Assembly: GCA_965216885.1 (NCBI GenBank)
Contig: OZ244209.1
Location: 5,642,001 to 5,706,000, forward strand
Length of the DNA stretch: 64,000 bases
Direction: 5' to 3'
From: CAYNJG01 sp965216885
GTDB taxonomy: Bacteria; Planctomycetota; Planctomycetia; Pirellulales; Pirellulaceae
The notes beneath the pieces were generated by a model. It was given only the letters and a program-made list of their open reading frames with translations. It had not been told where the DNA came from and ran no database searches. Below are positions 19,308 through 27,442 of this stretch, in pieces. Position 1 is the first letter of the stretch. Each line of letters opens with the position of its first letter. Position numbers and translations under genes: made by a program.

Positions 19308-19340
19308 TCTTCAATCGCAGTTGGGACTAACACCGGATGC

Positions 19341-19371
19341 AGCCGGAGCCCAGGCGGGTTCCGGCTTTTTT
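19341..19371 (+). terminator. Rho-independent terminator of the prohibitin-like gene
   Basis: The stem AGCCGGA (19341-19347) pairs with TCCGGCT (19360-19366), with further GC pairing possible inside the loop, and is followed by six T ending at 19371. It lies 34 bases after the stop codon of the SPFH gene. Confidence 0.88.
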
Positions 19372-19396
19372 CATGCGCCGCGAAACAATACGTCGG

Positions 19397-22300
19397 CTAC
19401 TTCGCAGCGCCCGACGCGGCGGGCTTGTCCGACCACAGGTACATCGCGGCTCCAGCGAGCACGATGATGACCATTTGTGAAATGATGAACACCCCGAGAT
19501 TTCGCAGGACGCCCTCGGTGAATCCGTACGAGTGCAATCCGACCCCCAGCTCGTTCACGCCAAACCACGACCATGCCGTGGTGATGTTGCCAATGACGGC
19601 CAACACGGCGAGCCCCTTCTGACGGATCATGCCGCCCCAGCGAGCGTGCAGAATCAGGGCGTTCCACAACACGATGATCAGAGCACCGTTTTCTTTCGGA
19701 TCCCAGCCCCAGAATCGCCCCCAGGAATCGTCCGCCCAGAGCCCACCCAGCACGGTGCCGACAAAGCTGAAGAAGATCGCAAAGCACAGCGTGCCGTAGA
19801 TCATCGATGCCATCGTCTTACTGTAGTCCGGGTGCCGCCACGCGAGCGTCGCCAGATACAGAATGCCGAGCGCCCCCGCAACGAATGTCGTCAGATACCC
19901 AATCGTGATGCAGACAACGTGCGTCGCCAACCAGAATTGCGTATCGAGAACGGCCTGCAGGACCGTAAACGTGTCACCATCGGCAGCCAGAGCATAAGCA
20001 ATCTGCAGTGTCGAAAAACCGGCAATCGCAGCCACGGCATTGCCAATCCCCAATGCGGAGACTTTGGACCCGCCGCGACCATGCAGCAATTCCAGAATCA
20101 GCCCCAACGCCACGGCTCCCCAGCCGATAAAGACCGCGGAGGAGTAGAGATTGGTTACGGGTGGTCGACCCGATATATAGATTCGCGCGATAAGAGCAAA
20201 CGAGTGCAACACAAACGTAAATATGAGCAACCAAAATGCCGTGCGATTCAGGACGCGGAACTTGTCGAACGCCACGGAAACCCATGCTCCCGCCACCAAG
20301 ACAAACGACACGATGTACAGAACCAACGAGTACTTGAATGGCTGGGCGAAGTTGAAGAAGTGCTCGAATCCGACTTTCGTCTGATCGAAGTTCGTTGGCG
20401 GTTCGTCCGCCAACAGCTTCTGATATTCTTCCAGGGAATCGTTGAAAGTCTTCGTTTCGTTTTTGGCATAGGCATTCAACATGCTATCCCACATCAACGT
20501 ACCGGCCGGCACTTCTGCCTTGTTGGGAATCGGAAGCTGTGCTACGTAAGCCTTGTTCCACGCCGTTGCAAATGCCTCCCAATCGGCGTCACCACTGGGA
20601 ATCGACAACGGCGGCTGAAGCCTTGCCAATTGCCCCTCGATCTGCCCAAGGTTTGACACAATATTCTGAATCATCTCCAACCGCTTGGTAACAGCTTCCC
20701 TGTCCTCAGCGAATTCCTCCTCGGTTGGGAACGGTGGAATGACTCGTCCAAACGCCGCCTGAATCAGCAACACGGCGCGAATGCGACGTTCCACCTCGAA
20801 CAACTTGCGATGGTAGAAGCTCAACTGCTCTTCCGGAATCGCTCGGGCCTCCGTCAACTGCTTTTCCAGTTCGGGAATCTTGTCGCGAAACTCCGCAAGA
20901 GAATAGCGAAATCCTTTGCGACGATTCAGACCAAGCGTCGCAAGAACATCGAGGTTGTCGATTCGATAGACGCGATGCTTCTCCGCATCTGGTGACTCGG
21001 ACATCACGTCCATCATCCAGCGAATCGCCGGCAGTTGTGGCACACGATCACTGTCCGGTTTGCGCATCGATTCGTCATCGAACGTTTCCTTGTTGGAGAC
21101 GATGCGCAGCGTGTTGCGTGCCAGCGTATCGAGCGGCTTCACGCGTCCCTGGTAGACGACAGGCAACTGCCCGAATTCGTGGATTCGCATGTTCGCCTTG
21201 GTATCCGTTGGCGAGCGAAATTTCGAACCGACATAACCCGCAAAAATCAGGACGATGGCAGCCGGCACCACATAGGCCCACATGGGAATGGCAACGGCAA
21301 CTTCATCCGCCTGCAACGACAGACGCGACAGGAATCGCCAAAGCGTTCCCGAGAAGTGCACCAGCATGCCAACCGCCACCAACATGCAGCCAACATACGG
21401 CATCATCCATCCGGTATTGGTGACCACCTGCAAAACCGTGTGTTCGCCCGTACGGTCGGAATGGTAGCCGCTTTGGTAGAACGTCTCGCCTGCATATCGT
21501 AGGGGGTTGTTCATCCAGATCTTGAAATCGCCCACCGTCTCATCCCCCGCACGCAGGACGACGTCCGACGAGTAGTTCATGGGCGTATTCGTGCCGAGAT
21601 AGTCGTCCTTGCGGACATCCTTCAGCGACAACGAATATGGCTTGTAGGTCCGCTTGTACCGCAACGAAACGTTGTAGGTCTTGCCGTCGACTTCGACCTC
21701 TTCGGCGACATCGCGATTGGTACCCCACTGCGACAACAGATACTTGCCCAGACTCTCGCCGGATTCTTTCTCCAGAAACTCGACGTACGCCGCCGCTTCG
21801 TCGACTTCTCCGCCATCGGTACCCGATGACGCGCGTGCCTCTTTGGCGATGAATTGCATGCCGAGGCCTTTGGTCGCCGGGTTGTCATCATCCTCGCCAA
21901 CCTGCTGGACACTGGCGTTCTTCAGGAACTTCTCCACCTGAATATCGAAAGGCAACTGCCCATCGGAGATCAACGGCACGCCCTGGTCTTTGCTACCAAA
22001 CGAAAACCGTGACTTGCGGGGTACGAGTCGGGAACCGGGCACGACCGAGACGGCGTCACTCTCTTCATCCGTGGAGTCAACGACGGCCAGCTCGATGGAG
22101 CGAATGTCGCGCAGGTAGTTCACCGTCTCGCCTTCGCTGAGACTCATGCGGCCCTCGACGGCGTACTGGCCGACGAAGAATTCGCTGAACATCATCAGTC
22201 CGATACCCGCATGCAGCAGCACGATGCCCGCGCGTTTTTTGAAGGTCAACAGGCAACCGATCAAGAGTACGATTCCCGCGAGACCGCCCTGTATGAGTTG

Positions 22301-22981
22301 CCAGAGAATTCGCAGCGAGGATGGTGAGGGAATCGTGGTGCAGGCCCATGCCGCAAAACCGCCGCCGATAATGGCAAGCCCCAGTAGCCACGCACGCGTC
22401 GATGCGTTGGGGGACATTGCCATGCCAATTCCGCTCGCCACAGCCGTAAGGATCAATCCGGCCCGAACGACGTACCACAGCGTTTCCCAACTGAAAGGCG
22501 GCTCGCCCTGTAGACCACTCTGATTGTGCCCGCTGGCGATGACCCACCACGTCACCAGCGAACCGATCGCCATGACCACCAGCCCCAACAGGAGTTCGGG
22601 GCCCTTGGCCTGAATCTTGAATCGCACCAGATGAGCGGCGACCAGGTTCAGTGCCATCAGCACTCCGATCAGAAAACCGCCCGGCATGGGAAACGAGCCC
22701 GGCACCTTGTCCGCCAGTGACGGGAACCACGATCGCGGGAAGAACACCTGAAAGTCGATCCATGCGATTGTCGAACGGAAGTAAACTTCGATCACTTCCC
22801 ACATGTCCATGTCGACCTGCGCAAGCGTCCCGACAAAGATGATGAAGATCGACAGCGCGAACAGCACGACAGTCAGCTTGAGCGAGGCGATCGGCCGAAG
22901 AATGGCCTGCGCCCATGCCGCCATTTCAATGCTGTTATCTGAAGGCAGTGAGGACTCGGAGGGAATTGCACCAGTCGCCAT
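19397..22981 (-). CDS. Fused ResB-CcsA cytochrome c biogenesis protein (system II)
   Basis: 1194 residues, a single-chain form of the system II haem exporter and ligase. The N-terminal ResB/Ccs1 half (about 20-590) has transmembrane helices near 30-55, 105-125, 140-165 and 245-290 and a large periplasmic part. A hydrophilic linker follows at 600-850. The C-terminal CcsA half has about eight helices, and at about 1080-1100 shows the haem-handling signature DSWGRFWGWDPKENGAL, a tryptophan-rich WWD-type motif. The protein would export haem and attach it to CxxCH apocytochromes outside the membrane. CcsBA fusions are known in several phyla. The start is the ATG at 22981. Its upstream neighbour on the same strand is a lipoprotein-like gene 65 bases away. 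Confidence 0.93.
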   Translation of the reverse strand: MATGAIPSESSLPSDNSIEMAAWAQAILRPIASLKLTVVLFALSIFIIFVGTLAQVDMDMWEVIEVYFRSTIAWIDFQVFFPRSWFPSLADKVPGSFPMPGGFLIGVLMALNLVAAHLVRFKIQAKGPELLLGLVVMAIGSLVTWWVIASGHNQSGLQGEPPFSWETLWYVVRAGLILTAVASGIGMAMSPNASTRAWLLGLAIIGGGFAAWACTTIPSPSSLRILWQLIQGGLAGIVLLIGCLLTFKKRAGIVLLHAGIGLMMFSEFFVGQYAVEGRMSLSEGETVNYLRDIRSIELAVVDSTDEESDAVSVVPGSRLVPRKSRFSFGSKDQGVPLISDGQLPFDIQVEKFLKNASVQQVGEDDDNPATKGLGMQFIAKEARASSGTDGGEVDEAAAYVEFLEKESGESLGKYLLSQWGTNRDVAEEVEVDGKTYNVSLRYKRTYKPYSLSLKDVRKDDYLGTNTPMNYSSDVVLRAGDETVGDFKIWMNNPLRYAGETFYQSGYHSDRTGEHTVLQVVTNTGWMMPYVGCMLVAVGMLVHFSGTLWRFLSRLSLQADEVAVAIPMWAYVVPAAIVLIFAGYVGSKFRSPTDTKANMRIHEFGQLPVVYQGRVKPLDTLARNTLRIVSNKETFDDESMRKPDSDRVPQLPAIRWMMDVMSESPDAEKHRVYRIDNLDVLATLGLNRRKGFRYSLAEFRDKIPELEKQLTEARAIPEEQLSFYHRKLFEVERRIRAVLLIQAAFGRVIPPFPTEEEFAEDREAVTKRLEMIQNIVSNLGQIEGQLARLQPPLSIPSGDADWEAFATAWNKAYVAQLPIPNKAEVPAGTLMWDSMLNAYAKNETKTFNDSLEEYQKLLADEPPTNFDQTKVGFEHFFNFAQPFKYSLVLYIVSFVLVAGAWVSVAFDKFRVLNRTAFWLLIFTFVLHSFALIARIYISGRPPVTNLYSSAVFIGWGAVALGLILELLHGRGGSKVSALGIGNAVAAIAGFSTLQIAYALAADGDTFTVLQAVLDTQFWLATHVVCITIGYLTTFVAGALGILYLATLAWRHPDYSKTMASMIYGTLCFAIFFSFVGTVLGGLWADDSWGRFWGWDPKENGALIIVLWNALILHARWGGMIRQKGLAVLAVIGNITTAWSWFGVNELGVGLHSYGFTEGVLRNLGVFIISQMVIIVLAGAAMYLWSDKPAASGAAK

Positions 22982-23046
22982 GACCTGAACTCTCTTGAAC
23001 TTGTGAACCTGGCGACCGCAATCAGTCGTTGCGACCGCTCGAGGAA

Positions 23047-24168
23047 TTACTTGAATTTGATTGTGGACAGATACTCGCGGAACGCGGCCGCTTCCTTTTC
23101 CACCGCCGCTGAATCACCCATCAATTTGAAGAACCAGACCGAACGCCCCCGGGGCACCATCGCCACCGTGATGCTCTTCGCTTCTCCTGCGATTGCGATG
23201 TACATCGAATCCTCGCCACTCACCTGGATGGCTTCGGCTTCGATGTCATCTTCACTCTCGAGTGGCTTGAGCCCAACCTGACCACGCCAACGGTCAATAT
23301 TCGCTTTGACACCACCGCCGGCCTGCGACACGGAAATCGTGGCGGTCGCACCGTCGTGTTCTACGGTGTACTTCGCCAGCTGCATCATGCCAGCCTTTTG
23401 TTCGGTCCAGTCGTCCGGGGTCGTTCCCGTGAACGCGGACGACCCTGTCGAGGCAGCCGCTCCCGAAGACGGGGCTCCGGTACCGGGTCTGGGGCCAGCG
23501 TTCATGCCCGGTCGCATACCGGGTCGACCTCCGCCGGCCATGGGTGCCATCGCGGCGGAACTCTGTTTGCCTTTCAGGTCGACGACCGTGACATTCAAGT
23601 CGTCGGCCGTCTTCACCTTGTAACTCATCTGCGAAAGCTGAGCGGAAGTCAGCGGCCCAAGCCCGACCTGCCCTCGCCAGCGATTCACGTTATCGAGGAT
23701 GTACTTGCGTTCGGGGCCCGGTGGCAGCGGAAGCTTGATTACGGAAAACTGGACATCGCCAAGCTGTAGATTGGCGTATCGCATGCCAGATCCGGGCTGC
23801 TCTTTCCAGGCGTCGCCGAGATCCCACTTGGGTTTTTCCGGCTCGGCGAAATCCAGACTCGTCAGCAGCTTGTCGAAAGCGTCAGTCGCGTTGTCCGCAA
23901 AGTCAGCGACGGGTGCCATGCCTTTGATGAACCACGCTGCCTGATCCTTGAGAATCATCGCCGCCAGCATCCGGTCCGTCGGATCTTCAATCGTCAGCGG
24001 GGCACTTTCGGTGGATGCCTCGGGCCCATCCAACGGAATCTGAATCAAATCATGCTTCTTCACCCGATATGAAACGATCGGCTCCTCTTGCTGACAGCCC
24101 ACGCAGGGGGCCAGAACGGAGACCAGAACGAGCAAAAAAACACGCTGAAAGCGACCAGTGCGGCGCAC
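23047..24168 (-). CDS. Lipoprotein-like protein with duplicated segment, function unknown
   Basis: 373 residues from a GTG at 24168 with TGAGG seven bases before it. The N-terminus is a signal sequence ending in PCVGC at residues 21-25, a slightly atypical lipobox. Two similar parts follow, each containing the rare string WRGQVGL (NRWRGQVGLGPL near 165 and DRWRGQVGLKPL near 292), separated by a Gly/Pro/Met-rich linker at about 210-240. The protein thus looks like a tandem duplication of one domain. It is probably cotranscribed with the ResB-CcsA gene, so a role near cytochrome assembly is possible but unproven. Confidence 0.8.
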   Translation of the reverse strand: MRRTGRFQRVFLLVLVSVLAPCVGCQQEEPIVSYRVKKHDLIQIPLDGPEASTESAPLTIEDPTDRMLAAMILKDQAAWFIKGMAPVADFADNATDAFDKLLTSLDFAEPEKPKWDLGDAWKEQPGSGMRYANLQLGDVQFSVIKLPLPPGPERKYILDNVNRWRGQVGLGPLTSAQLSQMSYKVKTADDLNVTVVDLKGKQSSAAMAPMAGGGRPGMRPGMNAGPRPGTGAPSSGAAASTGSSAFTGTTPDDWTEQKAGMMQLAKYTVEHDGATATISVSQAGGGVKANIDRWRGQVGLKPLESEDDIEAEAIQVSGEDSMYIAIAGEAKSITVAMVPRGRSVWFFKLMGDSAAVEKEAAAFREYLSTIKFK

Positions 24169-24586
24169 AGAATTACCTCAGAAGATCGAAAAAGGTGGGC
24201 GTAGGGCGGGCACTCCCCGCCGTTGGTAAGCAAACGATCCCCATGTTCCTACACCGCATTATAGCGCGGTAGGCAACAGAAGGTACATTGCCCTCAGCGG
24301 CTCCCATCGACCTTTCTGGTTGGCACTGACGGTGTCGCGGTCGGGGCGGGGCGAGCCAGACCGGCTACTGGTCTGATATTGCGGGATACGGAAAAGCGGC
24401 CGGACTTCAGAATGAAGCAAAGATTGCCTCACTGCACCGGCAATCGAGGCACATTCGATCCGAGTAACGCACGCTCGAGACCAATTTAGGCCATCAGGCT
24501 CATTCGACGGGAAGAAGTTTCAAAACCCGGATTCCCAGCCCCGCAAAGTCTGCGGGGCCGTTTTCGCTGGTGGTGTGAATCTGGTC
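24169..24586. other. Intergenic region with a hairpin
   Basis: This 418-base gap between two minus-strand genes contains the promoter region of the lipoprotein-like gene and the 3' flank of the HTH/acidic-repeat gene. Apart from the GC-rich hairpin at 24538-24564, listed separately, I see no gene, repeat or RNA signature. Confidence 0.5.
24538..24564 (+). terminator. GC-rich hairpin followed by T4 on the plus strand
   Basis: GCCCCGCA (24538-24545) pairs perfectly with TGCGGGGC (24551-24558) around a 5-base loop, then CG and four T. In this polarity it would end a plus-strand transcript, yet the flanking genes are on the minus strand. It may simply serve as the 3' hairpin of the gene ending at 24587, or end an unannotated plus-strand RNA. 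Confidence 0.5.
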
Positions 24587-26050
24587 CTAGCCCGTCAGCA
24601 TATTCATCAGCGAAGTCGTGATGCTGAACGGTTCGTTCCAGGTCCAGACGTTGCGAGCCACATCCAGGGCCAACAAACCGCAGATACACATGAAGAGTGC
24701 CACGATCACAAGGCTCACGATATTCCAGACGGAAAAATCTGCATCCTCAGCCGCGGCTGCCGATACGGTTGCCGCCGCAGCAGCAGCGCCACCTACAGCG
24801 GCAGCTCCAACAGCCGGAGCAGCGTCAAGTCCGCCATCAGCCAGTGGATCGTCATCGGGTACGAGCATCGTCGCAGCCGATTCGTCAAACTCATCACTAT
24901 CCAGTGCGATGACCTGAGACCCACTGTCGTCCGATTCCTCGTCGAGGTCGCCGTCGCCAGAGACTGGCGTCAACATGAACTCGTCATCCGTCTGAAGGCC
25001 ATCGCCAGCATCTGCCGCGTCTGCCTCCAGTTCGATTGCGTCGTCTCCCAGTTCGAGAGATGAGTCGATGCCCGATCCCATGTCCGAGACGTCTTCGAGT
25101 GAGATTCCGCTGTCCGACGGGTTCGACAGGTTGATACCACTGTCGCTCGCGCCGAGTGTAATGTCGCTGCCCATGCCACTGCCGAGCAGATCATCGTCAT
25201 CGAGATCAAGATCGATCGATGAATCAGCCGCGATTCCCGATTCCGCCGCCGAGTCGCCGTCCAGGTTCAGGTCGGAATCGTCCAGCGACAACGCGTCGCT
25301 GCCGGATAGCGAAAGCGAGGAGCCTGCCGAACCCGTTGTGGCGTCATCGTCCAGCGAAAGATCGATACCACTTTCGGAGGAGACAACCGCTGCGCCCGTT
25401 CCGCCTTCGTCGAGAGCCAGCAGATCGGAGTCTCCCGAGAGTACATCCGAGGCTCCCGCAGCAACATCAATGTCACTGTCGGCAGCAAGTGTCAGATCGC
25501 TGCCGCCGGCATCCGGAGCAAGCGACAAATCGTCGTCGGTGGCCAGACCAAGGTCGCTATCGCCATCACTGGCAATGCCAATGTCACTGTCCGTCGCCAA
25601 TGAAAGATCACTTCCGCCTTCGGACGCGGGAGTCACATCTTCGACGGCGATGTTAATGTCGCTGTCGGCGGCAATATCGTTTGCCTGTCCAATGATCGTA
25701 CTGCTTGTACTGTCGTCGCTACGACCAAGCTCCTCTTCGGAGATCAAAATCGAATCGGCGTCATCACCGTTGTCGTCGTCAAGCTGCAGCTCGCCTACGT
25801 CAATCAGGTCATCATCCTCGTCAACCTGGATGGTGCCCGTATCCGCTTCGTCGGCATTGAGCGTCCCGCCAAAGTCGTCGGCTCCGTCGGACAATTCTGA
25901 CGCCACACGGTCCAGCTCCGTTGCCTTGAATTTCCAGCTCGCACCGTCGCGGTAACCGAAGATCTTCTTCTGGTCCACCATCTCCGTGAGCGCCTCTGGC
26001 GTAATCCCCAATTTCTCGGCAGCTTCCTTGAGCTCAATCAACTTCGCCAT
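24587..26050 (-). CDS. HTH-domain protein with long acidic Ser/Asp repeats and C-terminal membrane anchor
   Basis: 487 residues. Residues 1-55 resemble an excisionase/MerR-type winged helix (ELKEAAEKLGITPEALTEMV, then FGYRDGASWKFKATEL). About 60-395 is low-complexity and acidic, built from short units such as DSDIGIA, DSDLGLA, DSDLTLA and SGIDLSL. An Ala-rich stretch at 410-435 precedes one transmembrane helix at about 442-468 (WNIVSLVIVALFMCICGLLALDV). The layout suggests a DNA- or protein-binding head linked by a flexible acidic tether to the membrane. I do not know a function. The start is the ATG at 26050. Confidence 0.8.
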   Translation of the reverse strand: MAKLIELKEAAEKLGITPEALTEMVDQKKIFGYRDGASWKFKATELDRVASELSDGADDFGGTLNADEADTGTIQVDEDDDLIDVGELQLDDDNGDDADSILISEEELGRSDDSTSSTIIGQANDIAADSDINIAVEDVTPASEGGSDLSLATDSDIGIASDGDSDLGLATDDDLSLAPDAGGSDLTLAADSDIDVAAGASDVLSGDSDLLALDEGGTGAAVVSSESGIDLSLDDDATTGSAGSSLSLSGSDALSLDDSDLNLDGDSAAESGIAADSSIDLDLDDDDLLGSGMGSDITLGASDSGINLSNPSDSGISLEDVSDMGSGIDSSLELGDDAIELEADAADAGDGLQTDDEFMLTPVSGDGDLDEESDDSGSQVIALDSDEFDESAATMLVPDDDPLADGGLDAAPAVGAAAVGGAAAAAATVSAAAAEDADFSVWNIVSLVIVALFMCICGLLALDVARNVWTWNEPFSITTSLMNMLTG

Positions 26051-26535
26051 TCAATCTGCTCCACGCGATATTCACGATGACCTGAGTGTCGGTCAGGACT
26101 GGTTGTTGTTCTTGGTCCCACGCGTTCGCCGCCAGGGCGAGGGTAATGGGCTGCCTGAAGTGCCGGAGGAGTAAGATGTGCAGTTCAAGGTAAGTAAGTC
26201 GCCGGCACAGGCTGGGTGTTCCGAAGCCCTCATTCTAAAACACCACATCCTTGATTCAAGGCATTTGTCACGGAACCTTGTGCCACGATTGACTTTATGC
26301 TCATTCCGTGGGGTTTTTACGGCAGGGCCCGTCAACGTGTAAAGACAGTGGAACAAAACCGGGGAGTTCATAAACTCGAAGTCACCGACTGTATCGTCCG
26401 AATTGGCACCGTCGACGTGACCGGCGCCAAGGATTCTCATCCGATTCCTCGTCCACCTTTGCCACGTCTGGGCAAGACGGACATTGGTCGGATAATTCAA
26501 ATGCCTTCCATCAACCACACTCCGCCGGGACTGCA
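26051..26535. other. Intergenic region between divergent genes, no gene seen
   Basis: These 485 bases separate the HTH/acidic-repeat gene (minus) from queD (plus). Open frames cross it, but none has a ribosome site, family resemblance or coding-like composition. No tRNA, riboswitch or strong hairpin was recognised. A preQ1-type riboswitch before queD was looked for and not seen. Confidence 0.45.
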
Positions 26536-26958
26536 ATGTATCGCGTCACACGTCGAATTGACTTTTGCTACGGACATCGCCTGCTGAACTACGACGGCAA
26601 GTGCAAAAACCTGCACGGGCACAATGGACGAGCCGAAATTGCGATCGCCTCCCAGTCGCTCGACAGCCTCGGCATGGTGCTGGACTTCTCCGAAATCAAA
26701 CGTGTTGTGACCAAGTGGGTCGACGACACGCTCGATCATCGGATGATCCTGCACGAAGACGATCCGGCCGTCGAGTTCATGCGGGAACTGGGCGAGCCCA
26801 TGCATTTGATTGATTCAAATCCAACGGCGGAAAACATCGCCCGGCTAATCGGTGAGTTCGCCGTGACACAAGGATTCCCGGTAACGCAAGTTGACCTCTG
26901 GGAAACGCGGGCTTGCTACGCCACGTGGGTCAACGATGATTTCAAGTTCGAAGGTTGA
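26536..26958 (+). CDS. queD: 6-carboxytetrahydropterin synthase (QueD/PTPS family)
   Basis: 140 residues, family length. The three zinc-binding histidines are in CYGHRL and NLHGHNG, the catalytic cysteine is in GKCKNLHGH, and the Asp-His pair of the active site is in DDTLDHRMIL. WETRACYATW near the C-terminus supplies the pterin-binding glutamate. QueD converts 7,8-dihydroneopterin triphosphate to 6-carboxytetrahydropterin in queuosine synthesis; a 6-pyruvoyl-tetrahydropterin synthase role cannot be excluded. No other queuosine gene is adjacent. Confidence 0.92.
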   Translation: MYRVTRRIDFCYGHRLLNYDGKCKNLHGHNGRAEIAIASQSLDSLGMVLDFSEIKRVVTKWVDDTLDHRMILHEDDPAVEFMRELGEPMHLIDSNPTAENIARLIGEFAVTQGFPVTQVDLWETRACYATWVNDDFKFEG

Positions 26959-27048
26959 ACCCGAGTGCACGGGCAGACGCTCTGGTTCAGCAACAAGACC
27001 TGGTAACTGAAGCTCAACCGGCCAGTTCGTCGGGAGCGAAAGGCGCAT

Positions 27049-27092
27049 AAAAAAAGGCCTGGTGATGATCTGAGCTCAGACCACACCAGGCC
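27049..27092 (-). terminator. Strong Rho-independent terminator facing the minus strand
   Basis: GGCCTGGTG (27056-27064) and CACCAGGCC (27084-27092) form a 9-bp perfect stem. Inside the loop is a second perfect palindrome, TCTGAGCTCAGA (27069-27080). On the minus strand the stem is followed directly by seven T (A run 27049-27055). On the plus strand it is followed by a C run, so termination works for minus-strand transcripts only. No minus-strand gene is known upstream of it. Confidence 0.8.
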
Positions 27093-27316
27093 ACCCCCCC
27101 TGGGTGTATCCATTTCGCCGACGAAGACGACGGATGCACGTGCGAGATGTTATCGACGACGCAACCGTCGAACTTCGAACAATTCTCACAAACTCACATT
27201 CATCCGCAACGTTCGCAATCGAACTGATCTTCCCCCTCTGTAGTCAAACCTACGGAACTTTCCCTTCCATCGATTTCCGCTCATTAAACTTTGCGGGTTG
27301 ATCCGATTCTGTGGAT

Positions 27317-27392
27317 GGCGGAACTGCCTGATCGTCAGGCAAGGACGTAGCGGCATGCAGGCGTGACTAGCTTGATGGAACTGCTAGCCGCC
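27317..27392 (+). ncRNA. Possible structured leader or small RNA (three-way inverted repeats)
   Basis: GGCGG (27317-27321) can pair with CCGCC (27388-27392), enclosing two hairpins: TGCCTGA-TCG-TCAGGCA (27325-27341) and CTAGC (27367-27371) with GCTAG (27383-27387). The outer stem stacks directly on the second hairpin. It ends 50 bases before the stator operon start. It matches no riboswitch class I can recall, and the short stems could be chance in GC-rich DNA. Confidence 0.35.
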
Positions 27393-27442
27393 GTGACGCA
27401 CAAACTGCGAATCACGACTGCGACATATTGAAAGGAATCGAC

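Larger units (their letters stand above)
26959..27442. other. Intergenic region with strong secondary structures
   Basis: A 484-base stretch before the stator operon. It holds a strong minus-strand terminator (27049-27092), a branched inverted-repeat cluster (27317-27392) and the ribosome site of the next gene. Frames crossing it do not look coding. The structures suggest a regulated 5' leader on the plus strand, an independent RNA on the minus strand, or both. Confidence 0.55.

Noticed and set aside
19532..20656. 374-codon plus-strand frame inside the ResB-CcsA gene
   Set aside because: The minus strand carries the WGWDPKENGAL motif and membrane helices of CcsA. The antisense product is Gln/Arg/His-rich, the usual shadow of a hydrophobic gene.
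26297..26587. 96-codon plus frame overlapping the queD start
   Set aside because: It has no ribosome site or recognisable domain and overlaps the well-supported QueD coding start in another frame.
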